A stretch of 5,632 nucleotides of DNA from JBFXDI01 sp050181295 (GTDB lineage: Bacteria > Pseudomonadota > Alphaproteobacteria > Rhizobiales > Aestuariivirgaceae), in assembly GCA_050181295.1 (NCBI GenBank), contig JBFXDI010000195.1, forward strand, positions 1 through 5,632, read 5' to 3'. The stretch's first letter is position 1; each line of letters starts with the position of its first letter. Positions 4,891 through 5,632 of this stretch are shown piece after piece. The translations under genes were made by a program, and so were the position numbers. The notes beneath the pieces were generated by a model. It saw only the letters and a list, made by a program, of their open reading frames with translations. It was not told where the DNA came from and searched no databases.

Positions 4891-5632
4891 GCGGACAGCC
4901 AGGATGGAAGCTGGCACGCGTGCTGATCGCCGGATTTGCGGCGCTGGTGCTCGTCTATCTCGTCGTTCCGACTTTCGTGATCGTGCCGCTCTCCTTCAGC
5001 AGCAAGAGCTTCCTCAGCTTTCCGCCGCCGGGCTGGTCCACCCAGTGGTACGAGCGGCTGGTCGAAAGCCAGGACTATGCGATGGCGTTCGGCAACAGCC
5101 TCAAGATCGGTCTTCCGGCGGCCGCGCTCGCGACTGCTCTCGGCACGCTCGCCGCCGTCGCCATCGTGCGCGGCAGCTTCCCGGGCCGGCAGGCACTCGC
5201 CGTGCTGGTGATCGCGCCCCTCATCCTGCCTCAGATCGTGCTGGCGATCGGCCTCTTTCCGATCATGGTGCGGCTCGGGCTGGTCGGCACCTATCCAGCG
5301 ATCCTCTTTGGCCACACGGTCGTGTGCATGCCGCTTGCCTTCATCACCGTGTCGGCGGCGCTGCGCAGCTACAGCCCGTCCTATGAGCTCGCGGCCATGA
5401 CGCTCGGCGCCAATCTCTGGAACACGTTCTGGCATGTCACCTTCCCGATGATCCGCGTGGGTGTCATCGTCGGCTTCATCTTCGCCTTCACGTTCTCCTT
5501 CGACGAGATCATCCTCGCCCTGTTCCTGACCCAGTCCGGCACGAAGACGGTGCCACGGCTCCTCTGGGAGCAACTTCAGCAGCAGATGAGCCCTGTCGTC
5601 GCGTCGGCTACGGTGGTGATCCTGCTCATCAC
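4887..5632 (+). CDS. ABC transporter permease, PotC-like (second subunit), 3' end truncated by window
   Basis: The reading frame is open from the ATG at 4887 to the right edge, giving 248 codons with no stop; PotC-type proteins are usually 260-280 residues, so only a short tail is missing. It is the second inner-membrane half of the importer. The first hydrophobic segment is at about 10-36, followed by a periplasmic stretch with FPPPGWSTQWY (45-55). Further segments lie at about 70-94, 103-129, 136-158, 190-214 and 235-248. PLILPQIVLAIGLF (111-124) is typical of PotC. The EAA loop runs from about 164, reading YELAAMTLGANLWNTFWHV, then FPMI. The start overlaps the stop of the previous gene as ATGA, with GGGAG (4872-4876) upstream. 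The ATPase gene expected for this transporter is not in the window and probably follows. Confidence 0.95.
   Translation, partial: MSGQPGWKLARVLIAGFAALVLVYLVVPTFVIVPLSFSSKSFLSFPPPGWSTQWYERLVESQDYAMAFGNSLKIGLPAAALATALGTLAAVAIVRGSFPGRQALAVLVIAPLILPQIVLAIGLFPIMVRLGLVGTYPAILFGHTVVCMPLAFITVSAALRSYSPSYELAAMTLGANLWNTFWHVTFPMIRVGVIVGFIFAFTFSFDEIILALFLTQSGTKTVPRLLWEQLQQQMSPVVASATVVILLI

Noticed and set aside
4839..5573. 244-codon minus-strand open frame rich in Glu, Asp, His and Arg
   Set aside because: It is antisense to the second permease. The charged, motif-free composition is what the reverse strand of a hydrophobic membrane gene gives.

Overview
The window is GC-rich with strong G/C third-position bias and tightly packed genes. 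The protein types are most at home in an alphaproteobacterium, probably of the Rhizobiales. This placement rests on style and gene content, not on any database match.

Layout: two genes read leftwards and four read rightwards from one divergent intergenic region (about 1871-2074). Leftwards are a flavin-dependent luciferase-like monooxygenase (803-1870), then a GcvA/AmpR-type LysR regulator (1-737, C-terminus cut by the window edge). Rightwards are a classical NAD-type short-chain dehydrogenase (2075-2818), a Tat-exported PotD-like substrate-binding protein (2892-3977), and two PotB/PotC-like ABC permeases (4000-4890 and 4887 to the right edge). The second permease has no stop inside the window. 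No ABC ATPase is visible. It probably lies just beyond the right edge.

Taken together, this looks like a small uptake-and-oxidation module. A PotDBC-type importer brings in an organic solute, a dehydrogenase is made from the same strand, and an FMN-dependent monooxygenase is made divergently. The LysR protein is the obvious candidate regulator of both arms. The substrate is unknown. By eye, the binding protein keeps the fold landmarks of PotD but lacks several residues that hold polyamine amines in PotD, so polyamine uptake should not be assumed.

The most interesting non-coding signals are two. One is a perfect palindrome in the divergent region, carrying CTAAT (the GcvA half-site motif) and overlapping a perfect leftward TATAAT. 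The other is a perfect 8-bp stem-loop between the dehydrogenase and the binding protein gene. I found no RNA genes, CRISPR arrays, insertion sequences or other mobile elements. I did not find a clearly new type of biological system; what is unusual is the gene combination and the promoter architecture.
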